Source of the DNA: Bradyrhizobium campsiandrae
GTDB lineage: Bacteria; Pseudomonadota; Alphaproteobacteria; Rhizobiales; Xanthobacteraceae
DNA: 64,000 bases
Reading direction: 5' to 3'
Assembly (NCBI RefSeq): GCF_014529705.1
Contig: NZ_JAANIH010000032.1
Location: 1 to 64,000, forward strand
A program made the position numbers and the translations under genes. The first letter of the stretch is position 1. Each line of letters opens with the position of its first letter. Below the pieces are notes generated by a model, which worked only from the letters and a program-made list of their open reading frames with translations, was not told where the DNA came from and did no database searches. This document shows positions 1-8,680 of this stretch, piece after piece.

Positions 1-36
1 CGTCCGCGCAAACGCGCGGCGCTTTGGTCGCGAGGA

Positions 37-1479
<1,443 letters not shown>

Positions 1480-1488
1480 CGTTAATCC

Positions 1489-2664
1489 TCATTTTGCCCC
1501 CTGTGATGCAGACGACGACTTCCCGGCGGAGCCGTCGCGACTGCTGTGATCGGCGTGTTTGGCCGATGTCGAGTACATCGGCATCAGCACGCGGAAGGTG
1601 GTCTTGCGCGGCTGAGACTCGCATTCGATGATGCCCCCGTGATCGCCGATGATCTTGGCGACCAGAGCAAGACCGAGGCCAGAGCCGGTCTGCTTGGTGG
1701 TCACGAAGGGATCGAACAGATTGGGCAGAAGATCGTCCGGCACGCCCGGTCCATTGTCCCTCACGCAGAATTCGAGCGGCAGGGATACACGGGATTTTTG
1801 ACCGGGGACTGACAGGCGCACGCCGGGGCGGAACGCGGTGGTGAGCTGGATTTCGGCGTCGGGGACGTCGATCAGGGCTTCGGCGGCGTTCTTCACCAGA
1901 TTGAGGAACACCTGGATCAGCTGGTCCTGGTTGGCCAGCACCGGCGGCAGCGAGGGATCGTAATCCTCGATGAAACGGATGTTGCGGGCAAAGCCGGACT
2001 GCGCCAGCCGCTTCACGTGATCGAGCACGGAATGGATGTTGACCGGGCCGCGCACCACGGGCCGTTCGTCGCCGAACACCTCCATGCGGTCGACCAGCGT
2101 CACGATGCGGTCAGCCTCGTCGCAGATCAGACGCGTCAGCATGCGGTCCTCGGAAGACGCCTGCTGCTCCAGCAGTTGCGCCGCGCCGCGGATGCCGGAG
2201 AGCGGATTCTTGATCTCGTGCGCCAGCATCGCCGCCAGCGCGATCACCGAGCGTGCCGCGCTGCGGTGGGTCAGCTGCCGGTCCATCTTGTCGGCGATGG
2301 ATCGCTCCTGCAGCATCACCACGATATGGCCGGGGCGCTCGGTCAGCGGCGCGACGTGGAGATCGACCTGGCGATCGCCCCCCATGCGCGGCGTGCCGAG
2401 ATCGACCTTGTATTCGTTGACCGGCGAGTTCGACGAGCGCACCTGGTCGATCAGCGCCAGCAACGGACTGCCGAACGGCACCAGCTCTTTCAGCGACTGC
2501 CGCTTCAGGAACTGCGTCGAGATATCGAAGAAGGCTTCGGTCGCGATGTTGGCGCCGACGATCTTGCCGTCCGGCCCGATCAGCAGCACGGGATTGGGCA
2601 AGGCGTCCAGGATCGCATCGCTGTCGGACGACACATGCCGACGATGTTCAGCAGCTGAGCTCAT
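1489..2664 (-). CDS. ntrB: Nitrogen sensor histidine kinase NtrB
   Basis: This cytoplasmic two-component kinase/phosphatase acts on NtrC and is controlled by PII proteins. An N-terminal PAS-like sensor region (DALPNPVLLIGPDG) precedes the H-box LAHEIKNPLSG, whose His is the phosphorylation site. The ATPase part has the N-box NLVKNAAEAL and G-boxes DNGPGVP and GSGLGLALV. No membrane segment is seen, as expected for NtrB. I chose the ATG at 2664 because it overlaps the dusB stop in an ATGA, a usual sign of translational coupling; a start 15 nt upstream is also open. The C-terminal tail is Ser/Lys-rich and not conserved in the family. Confidence 0.96.
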   Translation of the reverse strand: MSSAAEHRRHVSSDSDAILDALPNPVLLIGPDGKIVGANIATEAFFDISTQFLKRQSLKELVPFGSPLLALIDQVRSSNSPVNEYKVDLGTPRMGGDRQVDLHVAPLTERPGHIVVMLQERSIADKMDRQLTHRSAARSVIALAAMLAHEIKNPLSGIRGAAQLLEQQASSEDRMLTRLICDEADRIVTLVDRMEVFGDERPVVRGPVNIHSVLDHVKRLAQSGFARNIRFIEDYDPSLPPVLANQDQLIQVFLNLVKNAAEALIDVPDAEIQLTTAFRPGVRLSVPGQKSRVSLPLEFCVRDNGPGVPDDLLPNLFDPFVTTKQTGSGLGLALVAKIIGDHGGIIECESQPRKTTFRVLMPMYSTSAKHADHSSRDGSAGKSSSASQGAK

Positions 2665-3737
2665 GCAGCAGCGCTCCATGCGAAGTCGTCGAAGGCATCT
2701 TGCAGTGATCGGTCAACCTGGCCCGGGTCCTCGGACGTCAGGATCTTCCGGCGCCACGCCTTGAGCGTCTCGACCGGCGCACCGCTCGCATCGGCCGCGA
2801 CATCAAGCGCCCAGCCGAGATGCTTGCGCGCATGCTTGAGGCCGACGCGCAGGCCGTAGAGCGCGCAAACGCCCTCATAGAGCCTGCGAATATAATGCAG
2901 CTGCGTCTGGAGCGACGGCGGGGCTTCGGCCGCCGCGCCCTTCAGCCGCCGGCCGATCTCGCCGGGCAACCAGGGCTGGCCATTTGCGCCGCGGCCGATC
3001 ATCACGGCGTCGGCGCCTGAGGCCTGAAGCGCTGCGAGCGCCTTCTCATAAGAGGTGATATCGCCATTGACGACGAGCGGGATGGAGATGGCCTCACGCA
3101 CCGCGCGGATTGCATCCCAATCGGCTTGCCCCTTGTAGAACTGGCAGCGGGTCCGGCCATGCACGGTGACGAGCTTGATGCCTGCGGCCTCGGCACGGCG
3201 CGCCAGCTCCGGCGCGTTGCGCGTGCGATCGTCCCAGCCGAGCCGCATCTTCAGCGTCACCGGCACCTTCACGGCTGAGATCGTCGCCTCGATCAGGCTC
3301 ACGGCATGATCGAGATCGCGCATCAGGGCCGAGCCCGACTGGCCGCCGGTGACGTGGCGGGCTGGGCAGCCCATGTTGATATCGATGATGTCGGCGCCCT
3401 CGGCCTCGGCGATCCGGGCGCCCTCCGCCATCCAATGCGCCTCACAACCGGCAAGCTGGACCACGTGCGGCCCGACCCCGGTTGCTTCGCAGCGCAACCG
3501 CGACATGCGGTGGCCGTTGGCGAGCTCGTCGCTGGCCGTCATCTCGGAGACGACCAGACCGGCTCCCAACTCGGCTGCCAGCCGGCGGACGGGTGAATCC
3601 GTCACTCCCGACATCGGCGCCAGGAAGACCGGGGTAGCGATTTCAATATCGCCTATTTTCAATGGCTTGGAGCCTGGTCCTGCCGAGCCGGTCACAGTGG
3701 TCTCGTTGAAAGGGCAGCGCCTCATCGCGTCTGCCAT
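2661..3737 (-). CDS. dusB: tRNA-dihydrouridine synthase DusB (NifR3)
   Basis: This FMN enzyme reduces specific uridines in tRNA to dihydrouridine. It is 358 aa. The N-terminal TIM barrel begins with the FMN-binding stretch FLAPMSGVTDSPVRRL. The catalytic Cys is residue 124 in NMGCPARHVTGG, followed by the phosphate-binding NGDI and MIGRGANGQPW motifs; a helical C-terminal domain follows. It is first in an operon with ntrB and ntrC, the classic nifR3-ntrBC arrangement of alphaproteobacteria. The ATG at 3737 lies only 5 nt after a candidate -10 hexamer, so the message may be leaderless; the Met at 3725 is an alternative start. Confidence 0.95.
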   Translation of the reverse strand: MADAMRRCPFNETTVTGSAGPGSKPLKIGDIEIATPVFLAPMSGVTDSPVRRLAAELGAGLVVSEMTASDELANGHRMSRLRCEATGVGPHVVQLAGCEAHWMAEGARIAEAEGADIIDINMGCPARHVTGGQSGSALMRDLDHAVSLIEATISAVKVPVTLKMRLGWDDRTRNAPELARRAEAAGIKLVTVHGRTRCQFYKGQADWDAIRAVREAISIPLVVNGDITSYEKALAALQASGADAVMIGRGANGQPWLPGEIGRRLKGAAAEAPPSLQTQLHYIRRLYEGVCALYGLRVGLKHARKHLGWALDVAADASGAPVETLKAWRRKILTSEDPGQVDRSLQDAFDDFAWSAAA

Positions 3738-3742
3738 GGTCT

Positions 3743-3770
3743 ATCTTGCGCACAATTCTTGTGCAGTCAA
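3743..3770 (-). promoter_or_regulatory. dusB-ntrBC promoter with NtrC-type operator in the spacer
   Basis: On the minus strand a TTGACT -35 (3765-3770) and a CAAGAT -10 (3743-3748) are separated by 16 bp. Inside that spacer lies a perfect dyad GCACAA-TTC-TTGTGC at 3750-3764. The pattern GCAC-N7-GTGC is the core of enteric and rhizobial NtrC sites. A dimer here would cover both promoter elements, so the natural reading is autorepression by NtrC. The distance to ATG 3737 suggests a leaderless transcript. The -10 match is weak (3/6), and the factor is inferred. Confidence 0.6.
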
Positions 3771-3945
3771 GCGTCATGCCTACAGTTTAGACAGTTCTGC
3801 AGATCTTTCAAGTGCAGTGCAGCAAAATGCTGTTTCCCACAATCCGGGGAAACCCCCTTTTTTTGCGGGCCTGCCGTGCTAGAGGCATGCCGGCGATCAC
3901 CCCCATACCCCGACGCTTCTCTTAACAATCGAATATTTGAGTCCT

Positions 3946-5127
3946 ATGGCGAAATCACAGCGCACCGCAGTCGTTCTTGTCGCGGCCGGACGTGGCATGC
4001 GCGCTGGCGCCGGCGGTCCCAAGCAATATCGCGAGATCGGCGGCGTGCCCGTGATCTACCGCGCCATGGAAGCCTTCAGCACCCATCCCGACGTTTTCGC
4101 CGTGCAGCCGGTCGTGAACCCCGATGACAGCGCCATGTTCACGGCAGCGGTCGCAGGCCTCAGGCACGAGGCGCCAGCCAATGGCGGGGCGACGCGCCAG
4201 GCCTCTGTGCTGTCGGGCCTCGAAGCGCTTGCGAAGCACAGGCCCGACATCGTCCTGATCCACGACGCCGCGCGACCCTTCGTCTCTTCAGGCGTGATCT
4301 CGCGCGCGATCGAGGCGGCAAGCCGCACGGGGGCTGCGATCCCCGTCGTCCCCGTCACCGACACCATCAAGCTCACCAGTGCAGACGGCCATGTCGAGGA
4401 CACGCCCGACCGCGCGCGCCTGCGAATCGCGCAGACGCCGCAATCCTTTCGTTTCGACGTCATCCTCGAAGCGCATCGTCGCGCGGCCAAGGACGGACGA
4501 TCTGAATTCACCGATGATGCCGCGATCGCCGAATGGGCGGGATTGACGGTTGCGACCTTTGAAGGCGATGTTGCCAACATGAAGCTCACTACCCCCGAGG
4601 ATTTCGTGCGCGAGGAAGCACGCCTGGCCAGCCTGCTCGGCGACATCAGGAGCGGCACCGGTTACGACGTCCACGCTTTCGGCGAAGGCGATCACCTCAT
4701 GCTCTGCGGTGTGCGCGTGCCGCACACCAAGGGGTTCCTGGCGCATTCCGACGGCGATGTCGGCCTGCATGCGCTGGTCGATGCCATCCTCGGCGCGCTC
4801 GCCGACGGCGACATCGGCTCGCACTTCCCGCCGAGTGACGCCAAGTGGAAGGGCGCCTCCTCCGACCAATTCCTGAAATATGCCATCGAGCGCGTCACGG
4901 CGCGCGGCGGCCGCATCGCCAATCTCGAGGTCACCATGATCTGCGAGCGGCCGAAGATCGGTCCGCTGCGCGACACCATGCGCGCGCGCATTGCCGAGAT
5001 CTCTGGGGTCGACATCTCGCGCGTCGCCGTGAAGGCGACCACCAGCGAGCGGCTCGGCTTCACCGGCCGCGAGGAAGGCATCGCGGCCACCGCGAGCGCC
5101 ACCATCCGCCTCCCCTGGAGCCTGTAG
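3946..5127 (+). CDS. ispDF: Bifunctional IspD/IspF isoprenoid enzyme (MEP pathway)
   Basis: One polypeptide carries 2-C-methyl-D-erythritol 4-phosphate cytidylyltransferase (IspD, about residues 1-225) and 2-C-methyl-D-erythritol 2,4-cyclodiphosphate synthase (IspF, about 230-393). The IspD part has the nucleotide-binding VVLVAAGRGMRAG and HDAARPFV. The IspF part has the metal-binding GTGYDVHAFGEGD and HSDGDVGLHALVDAILGALA, and a trailing TTSERLGFTGR. Such fusions are standard in Rhizobiales. I take the ATG at 3946; an in-frame TTG at 3937 is also open. It is divergent from dusB, with a 208-bp gap, and cinA follows after 3 nt. Confidence 0.96.
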   Translation: MAKSQRTAVVLVAAGRGMRAGAGGPKQYREIGGVPVIYRAMEAFSTHPDVFAVQPVVNPDDSAMFTAAVAGLRHEAPANGGATRQASVLSGLEALAKHRPDIVLIHDAARPFVSSGVISRAIEAASRTGAAIPVVPVTDTIKLTSADGHVEDTPDRARLRIAQTPQSFRFDVILEAHRRAAKDGRSEFTDDAAIAEWAGLTVATFEGDVANMKLTTPEDFVREEARLASLLGDIRSGTGYDVHAFGEGDHLMLCGVRVPHTKGFLAHSDGDVGLHALVDAILGALADGDIGSHFPPSDAKWKGASSDQFLKYAIERVTARGGRIANLEVTMICERPKIGPLRDTMRARIAEISGVDISRVAVKATTSERLGFTGREEGIAATASATIRLPWSL

Positions 5128-5130
5128 GTC

Positions 5131-5739
5131 ATGGCCGGCAGCGACGCACGCGCCCTCTCCCGCTCGCTGCTTGATCTCTGCCGGATGCGCAAGCTGACGA
5201 TCGCAACCGCCGAATCCTGCACCGGCGGCCTCGTCGCCGGCGCCTTGACCGACATTCCCGGCTCCTCTGATGTCATCGATCGCGGTTTCGTCACCTATTC
5301 CAACGACGCCAAGCGCGCGATGTTGGGTGTCGAAGCAAGCACGCTGACCAATTTCGGCGCGGTCAGCAAGGAGACCGCGACGGCGATGGCGGTCGGCGCG
5401 CTCGAGCGCGCCGATGTCGATCTTGCCGTCGCCATCACGGGCATCGCGGGCCCGGGCGGCGCCACGCCGGGCAAGCCGGTCGGCCTCGTCCATTTTGCGG
5501 CTGCCGCACGCGATGGCCGCATCATCCATCGCGAGCAGCGGTTTGGCGCGATCGGCCGCACGACCGTCCGCCAGCGCTCGGTGGTCGAGGCGCTCCGCAT
5601 GCTGATGGAGCTTGCCCGCGGCCCGCAAGCCGCCGCGAAGCCGCAACGCGCTGCCGCGAGCCGCCTGCGTCCCCGCGTCACGCGCACGCCGCGCCGCCAC
5701 GTTGCCAAACGCAGGCCGCCAAGGTCGCCGCGGGGCTGA
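5131..5739 (+). CDS. cinA: CinA/PncC-family nicotinamide-nucleotide amidohydrolase
   Basis: This belongs to the CinA C-terminal family, which deamidates nicotinamide mononucleotide in NAD salvage. Residues 1-160 carry the family motifs TAESCTGGLVAGALTDIPGSS, RGFVTYSNDAK and ITGIAGPGGATPGKPVGLVH. The protein lacks the N-terminal MoaB-like domain of full CinA, as is usual in alphaproteobacteria. A C-terminal tail of about 35 residues is extremely Arg/Ala/Pro-rich and unlike the family core. The start is 3 nt after ispDF, so the two are cotranscribed. Confidence 0.88.
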   Translation: MAGSDARALSRSLLDLCRMRKLTIATAESCTGGLVAGALTDIPGSSDVIDRGFVTYSNDAKRAMLGVEASTLTNFGAVSKETATAMAVGALERADVDLAVAITGIAGPGGATPGKPVGLVHFAAAARDGRIIHREQRFGAIGRTTVRQRSVVEALRMLMELARGPQAAAKPQRAAASRLRPRVTRTPRRHVAKRRPPRSPRG

Positions 5740-5965
5740 CCGCACCCACACGCTGTTGCGCGCAACGCGTCGCGAGACGGCAGCGACGTGTTTGCTTGTC
5801 AAATTGCACGCAAATTTGTCGAAATCGATCGCGATGTGCGACGCAGCGCTGCGACCAAATCGTCGCTACGCCCAGGCGATCTTGCGTCGGAAAATATTGG
5901 CGCAATAATGCCGCTCTACGTTGTGGTCCGGAATCAACCGGACCAGCATTGTGGAGGGCGGCGAA
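5740..5965 (+). other. Intergenic region upstream of the oxidase operon
   Basis: This 226-bp gap between cinA and the first cytochrome gene is more AT-rich than its surroundings. It should hold the operon promoter. A small dyad TATTG-GCG-CAATA lies at 5895-5907. I could not find a convincing FixK/FNR box (TTGAT-N4-ATCAA) or a clean -35/-10 pair, so no regulator is proposed. Confidence 0.4.
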
Positions 5966-6673
5966 GTGCTCGCTCGCACCGCGGCTTCGGCCGCACTTGT
6001 TGTCACTTTGGCCGCCTTTGATGGTGCGGCTGCGCAAACGGCCAATCAGCCGCCAGATACGATGGCGGCTCGGGTCGAGGCCTGCACGCCCTGTCACGGC
6101 AACAAGGGCGAAGGCACCAGCGATGTTTATTTCCCGCGCCTTGCCGGCAAGCCGGCAGGCTATCTCTACAACCAGCTCCTCGCTTTCCGCAGCGGCCGAC
6201 GGAAATATCCGCCGATGAACTATCTGCTGGAATTCCTGCCAGATCCGTATCTGCAAGCGATGGCGGAGTATTTCGCCGGCGAACACCCGCCTTTGCCGCC
6301 GCCGGCGCCGAGCGAAGTCAGCAAGGACGTCCTCGCGCAAGGCGAGCAGCTTGCGACCAGCGGCGACGCCGGCCGCAACATTCCAGCCTGCGTGAGCTGC
6401 CACGGTCCCGGTCTCACCGGTATGCAGCCCGGTATCCCCGGTTTGCTTGGATTGCGCGCGCCCTATATCAGCGCCCAGCTCGGCGCTTGGCGGTACGGCA
6501 CCCGCACCGCGAAATCGCCCGACTGCATGCAGGTCGTCGCCAGCCATTTGACCGAAGCCGATGTCACCGCGGTCGCCGCCTGGCTCGCGACGCGGCCTGC
6601 TCCCGACAATCGGGCTCCCGTGGCGAAGGGCACCTATGCGCTGTCCTTCGGCTGCGGCAGTCAGCCCAACTGA
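5966..6673 (+). CDS. Diheme cytochrome c (c4-like), exported
   Basis: This predicted periplasmic electron carrier has two CxxCH heme sites, CTPCH and CVSCH, each followed by a c4-like domain (FPRLAGKPAGYLYNQL... and GIPGLLGLRAPYISAQL). The GTG at 5966 was chosen because it is preceded by GGAGGG about 7 nt upstream and begins directly with a signal peptide (MLARTAASAALVV... ending near AAAQ), giving 235 aa. Longer starts add a non-signal extension. It opens the ba3-type oxidase operon and is 8 nt from the next cytochrome, so it probably passes electrons to the oxidase. Confidence 0.85.
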   Translation: MLARTAASAALVVTLAAFDGAAAQTANQPPDTMAARVEACTPCHGNKGEGTSDVYFPRLAGKPAGYLYNQLLAFRSGRRKYPPMNYLLEFLPDPYLQAMAEYFAGEHPPLPPPAPSEVSKDVLAQGEQLATSGDAGRNIPACVSCHGPGLTGMQPGIPGLLGLRAPYISAQLGAWRYGTRTAKSPDCMQVVASHLTEADVTAVAAWLATRPAPDNRAPVAKGTYALSFGCGSQPN

Positions 6674-6681
6674 CGAGGCGG

Positions 6682-7923
6682 ATGATGGGCTCGAAACTGT
6701 CGATCGCACTCCTGGCTTTGGCCGCGCTCACCACGGTCGCGCGTGCGCAGGATAAGAATAGCGATGTCATTGCTCGCGGCGAATATCTCGCCCGCGCCGG
6801 CGACTGCACGGCCTGCCACACGGCACCGGAGGGCCGCTTGTTCGCCGGCGGCCGCGCCATGCCGACCCCGTTCGGCACGCTCTACACCTCCAACATCACG
6901 CCCGACCCGGAGACCGGCATCGGCAAATGGAGCGCCGACGATTTCTACAAGACCATGCACAGTGGCCGCTTCCCGGATGGCGGGCTGATCTATCCCGCGA
7001 TGCCGTTCGCCTCCTACACCAAGGTCACGCGCGCCGACAGCGACGCGATCTTCGCTTATCTGCGGTCCATCCCCCCGGTGAACCAGAAAAACCGGCCGCA
7101 CGAGCTGCGCTTCCCCTACGACAACCGCCAGCTCATCCTCGGTTGGCGCACGTTGTTCTTCAGCGAGGGTGAGTTCAAGCCCGATCCAACCAAATCCGAC
7201 GAATGGAATCGCGGCGCCTATCTGGTTGAAGGCCTCGGCCATTGCGGTATGTGCCATTCGCCGATCAATGCGCTCGGCGGCACCTCGCAATCCGACGCTT
7301 TCAAGGGCGGCTTGATTCCGATGCAGAATTGGTATGCACCTTCACTCACCTCCAACCGCGAGGCGGGGCTCGGCGACTGGAGCATCAAGGACATCACCGA
7401 TCTGCTCCAGACCGGCGTCTCCGCGCGGGGCGTGGTCTACGGCCCGATGGCCGAGGTCGTGCACAACAGCCTGCAATATCTCAACGATGCCGACACCAAG
7501 GCGATGGCGGTGTACCTGAAGGGCATTGCGGAGGCCTCCTCGCCTCCGCCGGCGAGCTCGACCCTGCCGAACACGGAGAGCAGCCTGCTCATCAGCCTCG
7601 GCAAGACCGTCTACGACAAGAACTGCGCGAGCTGTCATGGCACGCAGGGCGAAGGCAAGCCGCCGCACTGGCCGCCGCTCGCCAACAACCAGTCGATCGA
7701 GATGCAGTCGGCGGTCAATCCGATCCGCATGGTGCTCAATGGCGGCTATCCGCCGGGCACCAAGGGCAATCCGATGCCCTATGGCATGCCTCCCTTCGCC
7801 GGTCTGCTCTCCGACAACGAAGTCGCCGCCGTCGTTTCCTACATCCGCACCGCCTGGGGCAATCGCGGCACGCCGGTCTCGGCCCGCGAGGCCAACGAGC
7901 TGCGCTCCGCACCGCTGAACTGA
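6682..7923 (+). CDS. Triheme cytochrome c resembling dehydrogenase cytochrome subunits
   Basis: This is about 413 aa with a signal peptide (SKLSIALLALAALTTVARAQ) and three heme motifs: CTACH, CGMCH and CASCH. The pattern, including GTLYTSNITPDPETGIGKW after the first heme and GMPPFAGLLSDNEVAAVVSYIR near the end, is that of the cytochrome subunit of membrane alcohol/gluconate dehydrogenases. No flavin or PQQ dehydrogenase subunit is nearby. In this operon it more likely relays electrons from the quinone pool or a soluble donor to the ba3-type oxidase. An ATG at 6685 is an equivalent start. Longer starts reach back into the preceding gene and lack a signal peptide. Confidence 0.88.
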   Translation: MMGSKLSIALLALAALTTVARAQDKNSDVIARGEYLARAGDCTACHTAPEGRLFAGGRAMPTPFGTLYTSNITPDPETGIGKWSADDFYKTMHSGRFPDGGLIYPAMPFASYTKVTRADSDAIFAYLRSIPPVNQKNRPHELRFPYDNRQLILGWRTLFFSEGEFKPDPTKSDEWNRGAYLVEGLGHCGMCHSPINALGGTSQSDAFKGGLIPMQNWYAPSLTSNREAGLGDWSIKDITDLLQTGVSARGVVYGPMAEVVHNSLQYLNDADTKAMAVYLKGIAEASSPPPASSTLPNTESSLLISLGKTVYDKNCASCHGTQGEGKPPHWPPLANNQSIEMQSAVNPIRMVLNGGYPPGTKGNPMPYGMPPFAGLLSDNEVAAVVSYIRTAWGNRGTPVSAREANELRSAPLN

Positions 7924-7940
7924 CGGGAGCCACATCCACC

Positions 7941-8117
7941 ATGTTCAATTCCGATCCGCCGACAAGCCCGGCCGCTGCCGACCAGGCCGTCGAGGAAGTC
8001 GTTGCACAGGGGCCATCGGGCGCCATCGTGCTGGCCGGCATCGCAACGGCCTGCGTCGTTGCGATGTGGCTTGCGTTCTACCTGTTCGTCTTTCTGCCGC
8101 GCGGACCCCTGCAATGA
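7941..8117 (+). CDS. Small membrane subunit of ba3-type oxidase (subunit IIa-like)
   Basis: This 58-residue protein has one hydrophobic helix (about residues 28-52, GAIVLAGIATACVVAMWLAFYLFVF written in part) flanked by an acidic N-terminus and a basic end. Its stop overlaps the start of the subunit II gene in ATGA. A single-helix subunit IIa adjacent to subunits I and II is known from ba3 oxidases such as that of Thermus. Assignment rests on size, topology and position; the sequence has no motif of its own. Confidence 0.65.
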   Translation: MFNSDPPTSPAAADQAVEEVVAQGPSGAIVLAGIATACVVAMWLAFYLFVFLPRGPLQ

Positions 8118-8680
8118 GCGCGGAAGGCGCCCATGGCAGCAGTGCCGAAGTCGCCGCGCGTGTCGAGCGACGTTGGGCCACCGTTGCCGTGATCATCATC
8201 GTCGGCATGGCGCTGCTGGCGGCCTTCGCCGGCATCCATCGCGCGACCATGCCGCAGCCGCGTGTCGAGACCACCGATCCGTCGCGGATTCATCTCTCCG
8301 GCGAGTTCGTCGAGAGCAATCTCGGCAGCGTGCTCGAAGCCAACGGCAACGTCACCGTGCGTGCGATCGGCCAGCAATATTCCTTCACGCCGGCCTGCAT
8401 CGTCGTGCCCGTGGATACGCCGATCACGTTGCGCGCCACCAGCGCCGACGTCGTGCACGGCATCCTGATCCAGGGCACCAACGTCAACACCATGCTGGTG
8501 CCGGGCTACATCTCCGAGCAGCTGATGCGCTTTACGAGGACCGGGGACTATCTGATGCCCTGCCAGGAGTTCTGCTCCTTCGGCCACGAAGGCATGTGGG
8601 GCAAGGTCAAGGTGATCGACAAGACCGACTTCGCAAATCGTGCGAAAGCCGGCGGGAGGCTGGGCTGTGTTGGTCAATAG
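8114..8680 (+). CDS. Cytochrome c oxidase subunit II, ba3 type (CuA protein)
   Basis: This 188-aa protein has one N-terminal membrane anchor (about residues 22-42, AVIIIVGMALLAAFAG) and a periplasmic cupredoxin domain. All ligands of the binuclear CuA centre are visible: His115 in DVVHGI, and Cys150, Cys154, His158 and Met161 in MPCQEFCSFGHEGMWG. The single-anchor, short form is typical of B-family (ba3) oxidases, not aa3. It accepts electrons from cytochrome c. The start overlaps the small subunit; the end overlaps subunit I by 14 nt. Confidence 0.92.
   Translation: MSAEGAHGSSAEVAARVERRWATVAVIIIVGMALLAAFAGIHRATMPQPRVETTDPSRIHLSGEFVESNLGSVLEANGNVTVRAIGQQYSFTPACIVVPVDTPITLRATSADVVHGILIQGTNVNTMLVPGYISEQLMRFTRTGDYLMPCQEFCSFGHEGMWGKVKVIDKTDFANRAKAGGRLGCVGQ

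Noticed and set aside
5780..5950. A FixK/FNR box before the oxidase operon
   Set aside because: Several TTG and CAA triplets occur but none has the TTG-N8-CAA spacing of a true site.
7242..8117. A 291-codon frame overlapping the triheme cytochrome
   Set aside because: Only its last 58 codons look real, namely the small oxidase subunit. The rest is an out-of-frame shadow of the cytochrome gene.
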